DNA from: Flavobacteriales bacterium
GTDB taxonomy: Bacteria > Bacteroidota > Bacteroidia > Flavobacteriales > Flavobacteriaceae
DNA length: 64,000 nucleotides
Assembly (NCBI GenBank): GCA_018335925.1
Contig: JAGXRF010000017.1
Span: 1-64,000 of the forward strand
Direction of reading: 5' to 3'
Under the pieces are notes generated by a model. The model worked only from the letters and a program-made list of their open reading frames with translations, searched no databases and had not been told where the DNA came from. This document shows, in pieces, positions 7,603 to 16,078 of this stretch (position 1 is its first letter; every line of letters begins with the position of its first letter). The translations under genes and the position numbers were made by a program.

Positions 7603-8148
7603 TTGACGATAGAAGAAAAACAATTGGTAGAACTATTGCAACAACCTGAGAGTAAAGCTAAAGCCTTTGCAAATCTGTTGCACACCTACCAAAAGCCATT
7701 GTATCATTTGGTTCGTCAAATTGTTTTACTGCATGATGATACAGAAGATGTGTTGCAAAATGTTTGGATTAAGGTGTTCCATGGCATCGATAACTTTAAA
7801 GGAGAAAGCAAATTATACAGTTGGCTGTACCGAATTGCGACCAACGAAGCCATTACCTTTTTGCAACAAAAAAGAAGAAAATCTGGAGTAAATTTTGAAG
7901 AATTTTCAGAAAAACAAATAGGCAAACTAACTTCAGATGCATATTTTGATGGTGATGAAATTACGATCAAATTACATCAAGCAATTGCAAAACTTCCGGA
8001 AAAGCAACAATTGGTTTTTAAATTAAAATATTTTGAAGAATTAAAATATGAAGAAATTGCCGAAATTACAGGAACTTCGGTGGGTGCTTTAAAAGCCTCG
8101 TACCATTTGGCTGTAAAAAAAATTGAAGAATTTGTCCAAAACCATTAA
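7603..8148 (+). CDS. ECF-type RNA polymerase sigma factor
   Basis: A 181-residue sigma-70 family extracytoplasmic-function factor. Region 2 is seen as HDDTEDVLQNVWIKVF...SWLYRIATNEAI (about 45-90). Region 4, with its helix-turn-helix, is LPEKQQLVFKLKYFEELKYEEIAEITGTSVGALKASYHLA (about 130-170). The only start codon in a suitable place is TTG at 7603, which implies low translation. The neighbours at 8276 and 8687 are the usual Flavobacteriia companions: a single-pass membrane protein and a periplasmic Spy/CpxP-like 'sensor'. They suggest an envelope-stress regulon. Confidence 0.88.
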   Translation: MTIEEKQLVELLQQPESKAKAFANLLHTYQKPLYHLVRQIVLLHDDTEDVLQNVWIKVFHGIDNFKGESKLYSWLYRIATNEAITFLQQKRRKSGVNFEEFSEKQIGKLTSDAYFDGDEITIKLHQAIAKLPEKQQLVFKLKYFEELKYEEIAEITGTSVGALKASYHLAVKKIEEFVQNH

Positions 8149-8154
8149 ACCAAG

Positions 8155-8172
8155 TAGACTATTGTTAGTCTA
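8155..8172 (+). repeat. Small inverted repeat after the sigma factor gene
   Basis: TAGACTA (8155-8161) and TAGTCTA (8166-8172) form a 7-bp hairpin, starting six bases after the sigma factor stop. There is no T-run. A half-copy, TTTAGTCTAAA, occurs upstream of the sigma factor start (about 7578-7588), so it could also be a regulatory site. Confidence 0.35.
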
Positions 8173-8180
8173 AATTGCAT

Positions 8181-8279
8181 ATGAAATCGCCATTAAAAAC
8201 TTTTTACAGTAACAAAACACAAATAAAGATAAAGCGATTACATATGACCGCTGAAAAAAAAATAATTATCTTCATATGA
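8181..8279 (+). CDS. Possible 32-codon ORF coupled to the next gene by ATGA
   Basis: An ATG at 8181 opens a 32-codon frame whose TGA (8277-8279) overlaps the ATG of the following membrane-protein gene (8276-8278). The peptide is basic (many Lys and Arg) with an Ile-rich C-terminus. No homology is known to me and no strong ribosome-binding site is visible. The ATGA junction suggests translational coupling, but chance is possible in AT-rich DNA. The motif CATATGA occurs three times here (8178, 8241, 8273). Confidence 0.25.
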   Translation: MKSPLKTFYSNKTQIKIKRLHMTAEKKIIIFI

Positions 8280-8665
8280 AAGATTTTAAATTAAACGAGT
8301 TCCCGAAAATTCCCTCTGGTTTTACACCTACAGAAGCTTATTTGGAACAACTTAACCAAAAAATTTTAAACCAACTACCAAAAGAAGTAAGTCAACCTAA
8401 AAAAAGTAAAGTGATACGTATATCCAAGCCATGGATTGCCGTTGCTGCAAGTTTGGTTGTTTTATTTGGTTGGGTTATTTGGAACCAAAACCAATCCGAT
8501 TGGTTGGAAAATGTTCCCGCAGAACAGTTGGTATTGCAAAAAAAATACACCCATTACTATGATTATGCAGAACTTTTGAATGAAGAAGACATGGTAAAGT
8601 TATATCAAGATTTAGAAATTGATGAAAATGAATATTGGCAAGACAACCAAGAATATTGGTATTAA
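8276..8665 (+). CDS. Single-pass membrane protein of the ECF sigma operon (candidate anti-sigma factor)
   Basis: The 129-residue product has a Lys-rich N-terminal half of about 50 residues, one transmembrane helix (about 57-75, PWIAVAASLVVLFGWVIW) and an acidic C-terminal tail rich in Asp, Glu and Tyr. Cytoplasmic N-terminus, single helix and outer tail is the layout of anti-sigma factors. Its place between the sigma factor and the Spy-like sensor supports that role. No zinc-binding HxxxCxxC motif is present, so it is not a ZAS-type anti-sigma factor. Confidence 0.6.
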   Translation: MKDFKLNEFPKIPSGFTPTEAYLEQLNQKILNQLPKEVSQPKKSKVIRISKPWIAVAASLVVLFGWVIWNQNQSDWLENVPAEQLVLQKKYTHYYDYAELLNEEDMVKLYQDLEIDENEYWQDNQEYWY

Positions 8666-8686
8666 TAAATATTAAAAATAAATCAG

Positions 8687-9127
8687 ATGAAAAGAATTAT
8701 TTTATTGGCATTAGTCCTTTTTACAGGAATTTTATTTGCTCAAGATGGCGAAAGAATCAAGCAAATGAAAGCAATGAAAACTGCTTTCATTACTACTGAA
8801 TTAGATTTGAGTCCGCAAGAAGCTGAAAAATTTTGGCCAATTTACAACCAATACGAGCAAAAAAACTTTGAGCTGAAGGCAAAAAGATTAAGAAGTATCA
8901 TGAAGGAAATTAAAGATAAAAAAGAAGCCTTTACCGAAAAAGAAGCACAAGCCAAATTGCAGGAAATTATTAGTTTGGAGGATGAAATCAATGCTTTAGA
9001 AAAAAAATTGTTGCAAGACCTTAAGCCTGTTTTAAGTGCAGAAAAAATATTAAAATTAAAGATTGCAGAAATGCGATTTCAGCAAACTGTTTTAAACAGA
9101 TTAAGAGATGGCAAGGGGCCAAGATAA
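8687..9127 (+). CDS. Periplasmic Spy/CpxP-like 'sensor of ECF-type sigma factor'
   Basis: A signal peptide (residues 1-18, ending LFAQ) precedes an all-helical, charged 128-residue domain with the LSPQEAEKFWPIYNQYEQK block. That block is typical of the Bacteroidota proteins named 'sensor of ECF-type sigma factor', which resemble CpxP/Spy chaperones. It would act in the periplasm and may relay misfolding stress to the membrane protein encoded just upstream (21-base gap). The operon ends at the terminator at 9149-9177. Confidence 0.75.
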   Translation: MKRIILLALVLFTGILFAQDGERIKQMKAMKTAFITTELDLSPQEAEKFWPIYNQYEQKNFELKAKRLRSIMKEIKDKKEAFTEKEAQAKLQEIISLEDEINALEKKLLQDLKPVLSAEKILKLKIAEMRFQQTVLNRLRDGKGPR

Positions 9128-9148
9128 AAACGCAAAACACTAATAATC

Positions 9149-9177
9149 AAACACCTAGATTTAGGTGTTTTTTTTTG
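9149..9177 (+). terminator. Rho-independent terminator of the ECF operon
   Basis: ACACCTA (9151-9157) and TAGGTGT (9162-9168) form a stem with a four-base loop, followed by a run of T. Confidence 0.85.
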
Positions 9178-9219
9178 GCACAATAGTTGGTTTGATTAAT
9201 TCAAGAAAAACACAATGCC

Positions 9220-10491
9220 ATGAAAAATATATTTTTAATGGTAACCATATGTTTCGCAACGTATGTTACCGCACAGGACAGAACCACAGTAAGAGCTAAT
9301 AACATAGATATTAGCGATAATTTAGATTTGCGAGCTGTGGCTTCAATTTTTGGAGAATCTAAAAACTTGGAAGATTTTGAATATCGCTTGAACGATCCAA
9401 ATTTACAAATCTCTAATTTAGATTTAAACAACGACAATCAAATTGACTATTTGAGAGTGATTGAGTCGGTAGAACAAACTACACACTTAATCATTATTCA
9501 AGCAGTACTAGGCAGAGATTTGTTCCAAGATGTGGCTACGATTGAAGTGGAAAAAGACCAAAGAAATAGAACCGTTCAAGTTCAAGTAGTTGGAGATGTT
9601 TTTTTATACGGACCAAATTATATTTATGAGCCTGTATATACCGTAAATCCAATCATCTATACCCACTTTTGGGGACCACGATATGTGGTTTGGGCTTCAC
9701 CTTGGTATTGGAATTACTACCCAACTTATTTTGTAGCTTGGCATCCATATCCAATTTTTAGATATCGAACCCGAATAGTACCGTTTATTCATGTGAATAA
9801 TACTTGTCATTACGTAAACTTCAGAAGAAGTCAAAGAGCCATGGTAATGCATCAAGGTAGAAGAGGTTCTGGTTGGGAACAACTACATCCAAACAGAAGT
9901 TTTCAAAACCGAAACCAAGCAGTAAGCAACCGTTATGAGTTAGAAAATCGCAGAAATCAATCTTTGCAAAGCAATGTAAACGGTTCCAGAAACCAATCTG
10001 CAAATACTTCGGTTAGAACTAATAACATCAGAAGTAATGAAACCAATACAAATGTAAATGGAGGTCAACGCAACCAAGTGGCTTCTTCTACTAGAACTGA
10101 AAATACCAGAGGGCAACAAACCAATAATCAAAACTTTTCGGTAGTTAGATCGGAAAACCAGGGCAGTACAAGAGCCTCCTACTCTAACAACCAAAGAGAA
10201 AGAATTGAGCCATCAGTGACACCAAATGTGGTAAGAAATGAAAATACTCGTGCAAGTAACTCCAATGGTTCTACCAGAAGTCAAAGCACAAGTACTTCCA
10301 CTCCAACTAGAACAAGCCAACAAAGTAGCTTTGGTAACAGAAGCAACGGCAGTAGCAACATACAAAGTAGCCCAAGCAGAAGTACTTCTGCACCTAGCAT
10401 GAGCACAAATAGAGGAAACTCTGGTAGTTCCTACAACAGAGGTGGCAGTGAAGCAATCAGAGGAAACTCCTCCAGAGGAGCAAGAGGCTAA
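9220..10491 (+). CDS. Secreted protein with an Asn/Ser/Arg-rich disordered C-terminal half
   Basis: A signal peptide (about 1-18, ending VTAQ) leads to a folded N-terminal region (about 25-200). This contains an EF-hand/dockerin-like loop DLNNDNQID and a very aromatic segment of repeated Trp, Tyr and Pro (about 140-185). From about residue 205 to 423 the sequence is low complexity, rich in Asn, Ser, Arg, Thr and Gln, and surely disordered. I do not recognise a function. Similar secreted proteins are common next to ECF operons in Flavobacteriia, but a terminator separates this gene from the sigma operon. The Arg-rich tail could bind polyanions; that is a guess. Confidence 0.6.
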   Translation: MKNIFLMVTICFATYVTAQDRTTVRANNIDISDNLDLRAVASIFGESKNLEDFEYRLNDPNLQISNLDLNNDNQIDYLRVIESVEQTTHLIIIQAVLGRDLFQDVATIEVEKDQRNRTVQVQVVGDVFLYGPNYIYEPVYTVNPIIYTHFWGPRYVVWASPWYWNYYPTYFVAWHPYPIFRYRTRIVPFIHVNNTCHYVNFRRSQRAMVMHQGRRGSGWEQLHPNRSFQNRNQAVSNRYELENRRNQSLQSNVNGSRNQSANTSVRTNNIRSNETNTNVNGGQRNQVASSTRTENTRGQQTNNQNFSVVRSENQGSTRASYSNNQRERIEPSVTPNVVRNENTRASNSNGSTRSQSTSTSTPTRTSQQSSFGNRSNGSSNIQSSPSRSTSAPSMSTNRGNSGSSYNRGGSEAIRGNSSRGARG

Positions 10492-10507
10492 AAATCAACA
10501 CCATTAT

Positions 10508-10538
10508 TCAGGAAGCCAAATGGCTTCCTGATTTTTTT
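10508..10538 (+). terminator. Rho-independent terminator
   Basis: CAGGAAGCCA (10509-10518) pairs with TGGCTTCCTG (10521-10530) and is followed by a T-run. It ends the gene at 9220-10491. Confidence 0.9.
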
Positions 10539-10584
10539 GAAGAGGTAACGGATGAAATTGATGGATTATCCTCAAAAAAATACG

Positions 10585-10592
10585 TAGTTTTG
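10585..10592 (+). promoter_or_regulatory. -7 promoter box of the def operon
   Basis: TAGTTTTG matches TAnnTTTG and lies 21 bases before the def start codon. Confidence 0.55.
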
Positions 10593-10613
10593 CACTCTTA
10601 AATTTCCAAAACC

Positions 10614-11192
10614 ATGGTATTATCCATTGTAGCTTACGGAGATCCTGTGTTGCGAAAAGTAGCCAGTCCCATCTCCAATGATTATCCAAATTTCAACAAC
10701 TTAGTGCAAAACATGTTTGAAACCATGTATCAAGCCAATGGGGTTGGTTTGGCTGCACCACAAGTAGGCTTGCCTATTCGTTTGTTTGTAATAGATACCA
10801 CACCTTTTTCGGATTCTGATGATTTATCGGAAGAAGAAAAGAAACAATTAAACGGATTCAAAAAAGTATTTGTGAATGCCAAAATTGAAAAAGAAGAAGG
10901 AGAACCTTGGAATTTTAACGAAGGATGTTTGAGCATCCCGGATGTAAGAGAAGATGTAAGCAGAAAACCTTTGGTAACCATTACCTATCAAGATGAAGAC
11001 TTCCAAACCAAAACCGAAACATTTGATGGTTTGATTGCTCGAGTGATACAACACGAATACGATCATATTGAGGGAATTTTATTTACCGATCATTTGTCAA
11101 CTTTCAAAAAAACCATGATCAAAAGAAAGTTGAACAACATTTTAACCGGAAAAATTTTCACTGATTATAAAATCAAGTTTTACAAAAAATAA
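10614..11192 (+). CDS. def: Peptide deformylase
   Basis: This enzyme removes the N-formyl group from nascent proteins. All three metal-site motifs are present: GVGLAAPQVG (43-52), EGCLSIP with the metal-binding Cys at 105, and HEYDH (147-151) with the two His ligands and the catalytic Glu. Length (192 residues) is normal for the Bacteroidota form, which has a small insertion around residues 65-80. It heads an operon with the DUF5606 gene (15-base gap) and mazG. Confidence 0.96.
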   Translation: MVLSIVAYGDPVLRKVASPISNDYPNFNNLVQNMFETMYQANGVGLAAPQVGLPIRLFVIDTTPFSDSDDLSEEEKKQLNGFKKVFVNAKIEKEEGEPWNFNEGCLSIPDVREDVSRKPLVTITYQDEDFQTKTETFDGLIARVIQHEYDHIEGILFTDHLSTFKKTMIKRKLNNILTGKIFTDYKIKFYKK

Positions 11193-11207
11193 ATCGATAC
11201 TTTATTT

Positions 11208-11633
11208 ATGAGTTTACAAAAAATTATGGCTATTTCCAGAAAACCGGGATTGTATGAATTAAAAGTTCAAACCAGAACAGGTTTGTTGGTAGAAAGTTTA
11301 TTAGATGGCAAAAAAATTACTGTAGGTTTACGCGATAACGTAAGTTTATTAAGCGAAATTGCCATGTATACCTATAATGAAGAAATAAAATTAAATGAAG
11401 TTTTTTTGCGTATGGCAGAAAAAACCAATTTTGAACAAGCTCCATCTCACAAAGATAACCTGGCAGATTTACAAAGTTTTTTTAGAGATGTATTGCCAGA
11501 GTATGATGAAGAAAGAGTGTATCCATCTGATATCAAAAAAGCATTTCAATGGTTTAACTTATTGCACAACAAAGGATACATTACCAAAGAAATTTTAACT
11601 GCTGACCCTGCTACTGAGGAAGCTGCCAACTAA
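11208..11633 (+). CDS. DUF5606 domain-containing protein
   Basis: The 141-residue soluble protein matches the DUF5606 family of Bacteroidota. The N-terminal block is LQKIMAISRKPGLYELKVQTRTGLLVESL and the later one DEERVYPSDIKKAFQWFNLL. Function is unknown. It lies between def and mazG with very short gaps, an arrangement that suggests a housekeeping role in the same transcript. Confidence 0.8.
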   Translation: MSLQKIMAISRKPGLYELKVQTRTGLLVESLLDGKKITVGLRDNVSLLSEIAMYTYNEEIKLNEVFLRMAEKTNFEQAPSHKDNLADLQSFFRDVLPEYDEERVYPSDIKKAFQWFNLLHNKGYITKEILTADPATEEAAN

Positions 11634-11635
11634 AA

Positions 11636-12409
11636 ATGGAAGACAAATCCAAACATTTGCAAGCCTTGGAGCGATTGCTCCATATTATGGATGACCTCCG
11701 TGCCAAATGTCCGTGGGACCAAAAGCAAACCATGCAAACTCTCCGGCACTTAACCATAGAAGAAACCTATGAACTTGCAGATGCCATTTTGGATAACAAT
11801 GCACAAGAAGTAATGAAGGAGTTGGGTGACCTGCTCCTTCATATTGTTTTTTACGCAAAAATTGGCTCGGAACAAAACCAATTTGATTTTGCTAGCCTAA
11901 CCCATCAAATTTGCGATAAATTAATCCATCGTCACCCGCATATATATGGAGATGTTGAAGTTGCAAATGAAGAAGAGGTTAAGCAAAACTGGGAAAAACT
12001 AAAATTAAAAGAAGGCAAAACTTCTGTATTAGAAGGAGTTCCAAAAAGTTTACCCGCTTTAGTTAAAGCCTCTCGTATCCAAGAAAAAGCCAAAGGAGTT
12101 GGCTTTGATTGGGAACATCCTAACCAAGTTTGGGAAAAAGTTCAGGAAGAATTACAAGAATTTAAACAAGAAGTTGCCAATCAAAACCAAGAAAAAATGG
12201 AAGCAGAATTTGGTGATTTGTTATTTTCTATGATCAATTATGCTCGATTTTTGAACATCAATCCTGAAAATGCTTTGGAAAAAACCAACAAAAAATTCAT
12301 TCATCGCTTTCAGTATTTAGAAAATAAAGCCAAAGAAATGGGCAAAAATTTACATGATATGACCTTGGCTGAAATGGATGTATTTTGGGAAGAGGCTAAA
12401 AAAATGTAA
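11636..12409 (+). CDS. mazG: Nucleoside triphosphate pyrophosphohydrolase MazG
   Basis: A two-domain MazG (257 residues) that hydrolyses NTPs to NMP and PPi. The first domain has LTIEETYELADAI...EVMKELGDLLLH (about 40-75). The second has VQEELQEFKQEV...MEAEFGDLLFSMINYAR (about 165-205). Each carries the acidic metal-binding motif. The start is two bases after the DUF5606 stop. The 264 bases that follow (12410-12673) are AT-rich and show no gene; they presumably hold the promoter of the receptor gene. Confidence 0.93.
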   Translation: MEDKSKHLQALERLLHIMDDLRAKCPWDQKQTMQTLRHLTIEETYELADAILDNNAQEVMKELGDLLLHIVFYAKIGSEQNQFDFASLTHQICDKLIHRHPHIYGDVEVANEEEVKQNWEKLKLKEGKTSVLEGVPKSLPALVKASRIQEKAKGVGFDWEHPNQVWEKVQEELQEFKQEVANQNQEKMEAEFGDLLFSMINYARFLNINPENALEKTNKKFIHRFQYLENKAKEMGKNLHDMTLAEMDVFWEEAKKM

Positions 12410-12673
12410 TTTTTTTTCTGCTTAACTAAATTCATTTAAAAAACTGATTTACTTAGAGTTATAATAAATATAAAGCCTATTTCTTGTAAAAAGTCTATTT
12501 CTCTAAATCTTAAATTTTTCCAAAAAAAACTTTCCTCTGTAACAATTCTTAAAAAGTGTTGTCTTATGGTTTTATGTAAACGAAGTTATTATGCATTACA
12601 TAATACTTTATAATACATTATTTACTTGCTGCAGAAAGTAAATACACCAAACCAATAACCACAAAAAAGAAAC

Positions 12674-15043
12674 ATGAAAGCATTTTATTTATGGCTGTTA
12701 GCAACCACTTTGGTTCTAGCCAATACAACAGAAGACTTGCATAGGGTATCCGGAAAGGTTACCGACAAAGCCACCAATGGGCCTGTACCATTTGCATCGG
12801 TAGTGATCAAAAACGGTGAAACGATTGTAACTGGTGGTATTACTGACGAAAAAGGAGAGTATACCTTAACCAAAATTAAAAGTGGAAACTATACCTTAGA
12901 AGTTCAGTTTATAGGCTATAAAACGTATGTACAAAAATTGCCAATTACAAAAAACTTACAACTTCCTAATATCATTTTAGAAGAAGAAGCAACTTCATTA
13001 AAAGAAGTAGAAGTGGTTGCTGAAAGGAGTAATATTGTGCAAAAAATTGACCGTAAAGTAGTTAATGTTGGCCAAGATTTGATCAATGCCGGACCAACAG
13101 CTTCTGATATTTTGAACAACATTCCATCAGTTAGTGTGGACCCTCAAAACAATACCGTTGCCTTAAGAGGAAATCCAAATGTTCGAATTTTTATTGACGG
13201 TAAGCCATCTAATATGTCTGCTGCTGAAGTTTTGCAATCCATTCCTTCAACTGCAATCAAACAAATTGAATTGATTACCAATCCAAGTGCCAAGTATAAT
13301 CCGGAAGGGATGAGTGGTATCATCAATATCATTTTACACAAAAATGCAATCAAAGGATTTAACGGTAGTATCAATACTGGGGTGAATTTTGGGATTACTC
13401 CTAAAACTAACAACTCGTTGGATGTAAACTATCGCATTCAAAAGTTTAATTTTTACTCCAACTATTCTATTAATTATGGCATCAACAACAACTTTGGATT
13501 TTTAAAAACCGAAGCCATCAACAATCCGGACAATAGCAATCGTAATGATTTTTACATTGATAATTACAATCGTAGACACTTTAACAAAACCGGTGTTGAT
13601 TTTTATGCGAATGATAAAAATACATTTTCGTTTTACACCATTCAAAGTTTTAATAGTGGCAACACTTTATTTGACACAGAAATTAGATACGATAATCCGG
13701 TTAATCCATTTACTCGTCAACGTTTAGATGGTGTGGTAAGGGGTCATAACCAAATTTATAATTTAGGTTATAAAAGAACTTTTGACAAACCTGAACAAAC
13801 TTTAGAAATTGAAGTTAACTATAACAACAACGACAATCCTGAGGATACTCGATTTAAAGACACCAATAACCAATTGATAGCAACCAATTTAGTAGGCAGA
13901 AATTACAACCAATGGTTGGTAAATGTAGATTTTGTAACTCCATTGTCGGAAACCAGTAAATTGGAAGCTGGATTAGAAAGCAGAAATGACCAAACGATCA
14001 ACGACTTTAATGTGAATCAAAACTATGTTTCTGATTTTGATTACCGAAGAAATATTTACAGCGGTTATACAAATTACAGCAAACAATTAGGAAAATGGAG
14101 TTACCAATTAGGCTTGCGATTGGAAAGTTATGAAGCAGTTGCCAATTTTAGAAGAATCAACGAAACTCCAGCAGATTTTAAAGATTATATATTTACGGTA
14201 TATCCTTCTGGATTTTTAACTTATGAAGCTTCTGAAAAAAATAGTTTCCAATGGAGTTACTCTAGAAGAGTAGACAGACCAAATATTCAACAGGTAAACC
14301 CAATTAGAGAATGGAGTAGTCCGTTGTTGGATCAAGAAGGTAATCCGAATTTGGTACCACAATTCACCAATTCCATAGAAATGAATTACACCCGAAAAAC
14401 CAAAATTGGCAGTGTAACTACCGGAGCATTTTTTAGATACATTCAAGATCCAATTTCGCAAGTATTTGTGCAAAGTCCGTACGACCCAAATAAAAAGTTA
14501 ATGACTTTTGCCAACTTTGACAATAATACGGAATACGGCATAGAAGTTTCCGGAAACTTGAATGTAAAAAAATGGTGGAGTATCAACTTTGGAGCAGACG
14601 CTTACTTTAGAAATGTGAGAGGTGTGGTGGAAGATTTGAATGGTGATTTGGTACAAAAAGAAGCTTTATCTGTACCTTTTAATGGCAGAATGAACCATAC
14701 ATTTTCTGCAGCAAAAAACCACAAAATTATTTTGTTTGGAATGTACAGAGGTCCAGTAGATGACATTCAATTTAACAGCAGAGATATGTGGAGGCTAGAT
14801 ATTGGAACACGTCATACCATTTTAAAAGGTCAAGGTACTTTGAGCTTGCGAATGAATGATATTTTTAATACCATGAGAGCACGCTTTTACGGAAGTAATC
14901 CGGATAATGTAGACGGACAGTTTCGTTGGGAAAGCCGCATGTTTAACGTGAACTTTAATTACCGCTTTGGTACCGGAAAATATAGAGCAATGCAACGCAG
15001 GCAACGCGATGCCAATGAATCACAAGGGGGAGGAATGTTTTAA
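12674..15043 (+). CDS. TonB-dependent outer-membrane receptor with carboxypeptidase-regulatory-like N-domain
   Basis: The 789-residue product has a signal peptide (about 1-16) and an Ig-like CarboxypepD_reg domain (about 23-110, 'VSGKVTDKATNGPVPFASVVIKNG'). A plug follows (about 130-225, with GNPNVRIFIDGKPSNMSA...ITNPSAKYNPEGMSGIINI), then a long outer-membrane barrel of the OMP_b-brl_3 type. This is the class without a SusD partner; no SusD gene is nearby, so a glycan-uptake PUL is not supported. The substrate is unknown. It stands alone between a 264-base leader region and a strong terminator. Confidence 0.88.
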   Translation: MKAFYLWLLATTLVLANTTEDLHRVSGKVTDKATNGPVPFASVVIKNGETIVTGGITDEKGEYTLTKIKSGNYTLEVQFIGYKTYVQKLPITKNLQLPNIILEEEATSLKEVEVVAERSNIVQKIDRKVVNVGQDLINAGPTASDILNNIPSVSVDPQNNTVALRGNPNVRIFIDGKPSNMSAAEVLQSIPSTAIKQIELITNPSAKYNPEGMSGIINIILHKNAIKGFNGSINTGVNFGITPKTNNSLDVNYRIQKFNFYSNYSINYGINNNFGFLKTEAINNPDNSNRNDFYIDNYNRRHFNKTGVDFYANDKNTFSFYTIQSFNSGNTLFDTEIRYDNPVNPFTRQRLDGVVRGHNQIYNLGYKRTFDKPEQTLEIEVNYNNNDNPEDTRFKDTNNQLIATNLVGRNYNQWLVNVDFVTPLSETSKLEAGLESRNDQTINDFNVNQNYVSDFDYRRNIYSGYTNYSKQLGKWSYQLGLRLESYEAVANFRRINETPADFKDYIFTVYPSGFLTYEASEKNSFQWSYSRRVDRPNIQQVNPIREWSSPLLDQEGNPNLVPQFTNSIEMNYTRKTKIGSVTTGAFFRYIQDPISQVFVQSPYDPNKKLMTFANFDNNTEYGIEVSGNLNVKKWWSINFGADAYFRNVRGVVEDLNGDLVQKEALSVPFNGRMNHTFSAAKNHKIILFGMYRGPVDDIQFNSRDMWRLDIGTRHTILKGQGTLSLRMNDIFNTMRARFYGSNPDNVDGQFRWESRMFNVNFNYRFGTGKYRAMQRRQRDANESQGGGMF

Positions 15044-15078
15044 ACCAAAATCCCTTGCGAGTTTGTTTTGTGTTAGTA

Positions 15079-15106
15079 CCGATTCTCGAAAGAGAATCGG
15101 TTTTTT
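15079..15106 (+). terminator. Rho-independent terminator of the TonB receptor gene
   Basis: CCGATTCTC (15079-15087) and GAGAATCGG (15092-15100) form a 9-bp stem with a GAAA tetraloop, followed by six T. Confidence 0.93.
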
Positions 15107-15159
15107 GTTATTTAACAAAAATATACTAACTTTATGTCAACTAAATTTATACGAGAATT

Positions 15160-15408
15160 ATGCCAGAAATAAGTCGTTTCTTTGGAGTCATAATTTATAT
15201 GTTTTTTAACGACCACAATCCACCACATTTTAAAGTTAAATATGGGGAGTTTGAGGCAAATGTTTTAATTGAAAATGGAAGTTTATTAAATGGTGATTTA
15301 CCGATAAGTAAATTAAAATTAGTTCAAGCATGGGCAGAAATTCACAAAGAAGAGTTGCTTGAAATGTGGAATACAAAAGAATTTCAAAAAATCAAACCTT
15401 TGAGTTAA
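15160..15408 (+). CDS. DUF4160 domain-containing protein
   Basis: The 82-residue protein has the DUF4160 signature: PEISRFFGVIIYMFFNDHNPPHFKVKYGEFEA followed by LVQAWAEIHKEELLEMW. The family is very often paired with DUF2442 and has been suggested to form toxin-antitoxin-like pairs, but the activity is not established. The stop codon shares one base with the start of the DUF2442 gene (TAATG), so the two are translationally coupled. Confidence 0.85.
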   Translation: MPEISRFFGVIIYMFFNDHNPPHFKVKYGEFEANVLIENGSLLNGDLPISKLKLVQAWAEIHKEELLEMWNTKEFQKIKPLS

Positions 15409-15704
15409 TGGTTAAAGTACAAAATATAGTTTCAATTAATAACAATATATTGGTGTGTGAACTTAACAATGGTGAGTTCAAAAAGATTGATTTGTCCGAA
15501 TTAATCTCAAATCACAAACATTTGATTGGTATTGATAAATTAAAAGATATCCAATACCAAAAAACAGCAAAAATTGGTGAATTTGGAGAAATTTTTTGGG
15601 AGAACACCATACATTCAAATAATGAAGTTTGGAACTATGACATTTCACCGGAATACATTTTACACCATGGTATAACAATAGTTCAGGATAAATTAACTTT
15701 TTAA
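15408..15704 (+). CDS. DUF2442 domain-containing protein
   Basis: The start at ATG 15408 overlaps the DUF4160 stop by one base. A longer frame from 15366 is unlikely because it would lie inside the upstream gene. The 98-residue product has the DUF2442 pattern of an N-terminal strand pair '[18 protein letters not shown]' and a C-terminal '[11 protein letters not shown]'. It is the second half of the DUF4160/DUF2442 module. It is convergent with the PhnA-like gene, overlapping its 3' end by four bases. Confidence 0.8.
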   Translation: MVKVQNIVSINNNILVCELNNGEFKKIDLSELISNHKHLIGIDKLKDIQYQKTAKIGEFGEIFWENTIHSNNEVWNYDISPEYILHHGITIVQDKLTF

Positions 15705-16027
15705 GCCTTTCTTACAAATTCCGATTTTAAAGCCATCCCACCAAATCCGTCAATTTTACAATCAATATTGTGATCGCTATTTAAATTGATGCGAATATTT
15801 TTGACTTTGGTACCGGCTTTCACAGGTTTAGGTGCTCCTTTAACCGGCAAATCTTTTATTACAACCACTGAGTCTCCGGTTTGTAAAATATTTCCGTTAG
15901 CATCTAAAACAGTATCCGATCCCAAAACTTCGGCAGGATTCCATTCAAAAAAACATTGCGAACAAACCATTTGATTGTCTTGTTCATAGGTAAATTCTGA
16001 TTGGCATTGTGGGCAGGTATTATGCAT
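15701..16027 (-). CDS. PhnA/YjdM-family zinc-ribbon protein
   Basis: The start at 16027 gives MHNTCPQC, the normal beginning of the family; a longer frame from 16072 adds an unrelated leader. The N-terminal zinc ribbon uses C5, C8, C22 and C25. The C-terminal domain has the family blocks [17 protein letters not shown] and GTKVKNIRI. The family was named from the phosphonate operon, but phosphonate use is not implied here. It is a single gene of 108 residues. Confidence 0.85.
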   Translation of the reverse strand: MHNTCPQCQSEFTYEQDNQMVCSQCFFEWNPAEVLGSDTVLDANGNILQTGDSVVVIKDLPVKGAPKPVKAGTKVKNIRINLNSDHNIDCKIDGFGGMALKSEFVRKA

Positions 16028-16078
16028 GCTAATTTTTTGGTAAAGGTAAGGTTTGTAATTGTTTAGTATCAACCAAAA

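Noticed and set aside
12674..15043. The TonB-dependent receptor as part of a polysaccharide utilisation locus.
   Set aside because: No SusD-like lipoprotein, glycoside hydrolase or hybrid sensor gene is adjacent; the gene is flanked by mazG and a terminator.
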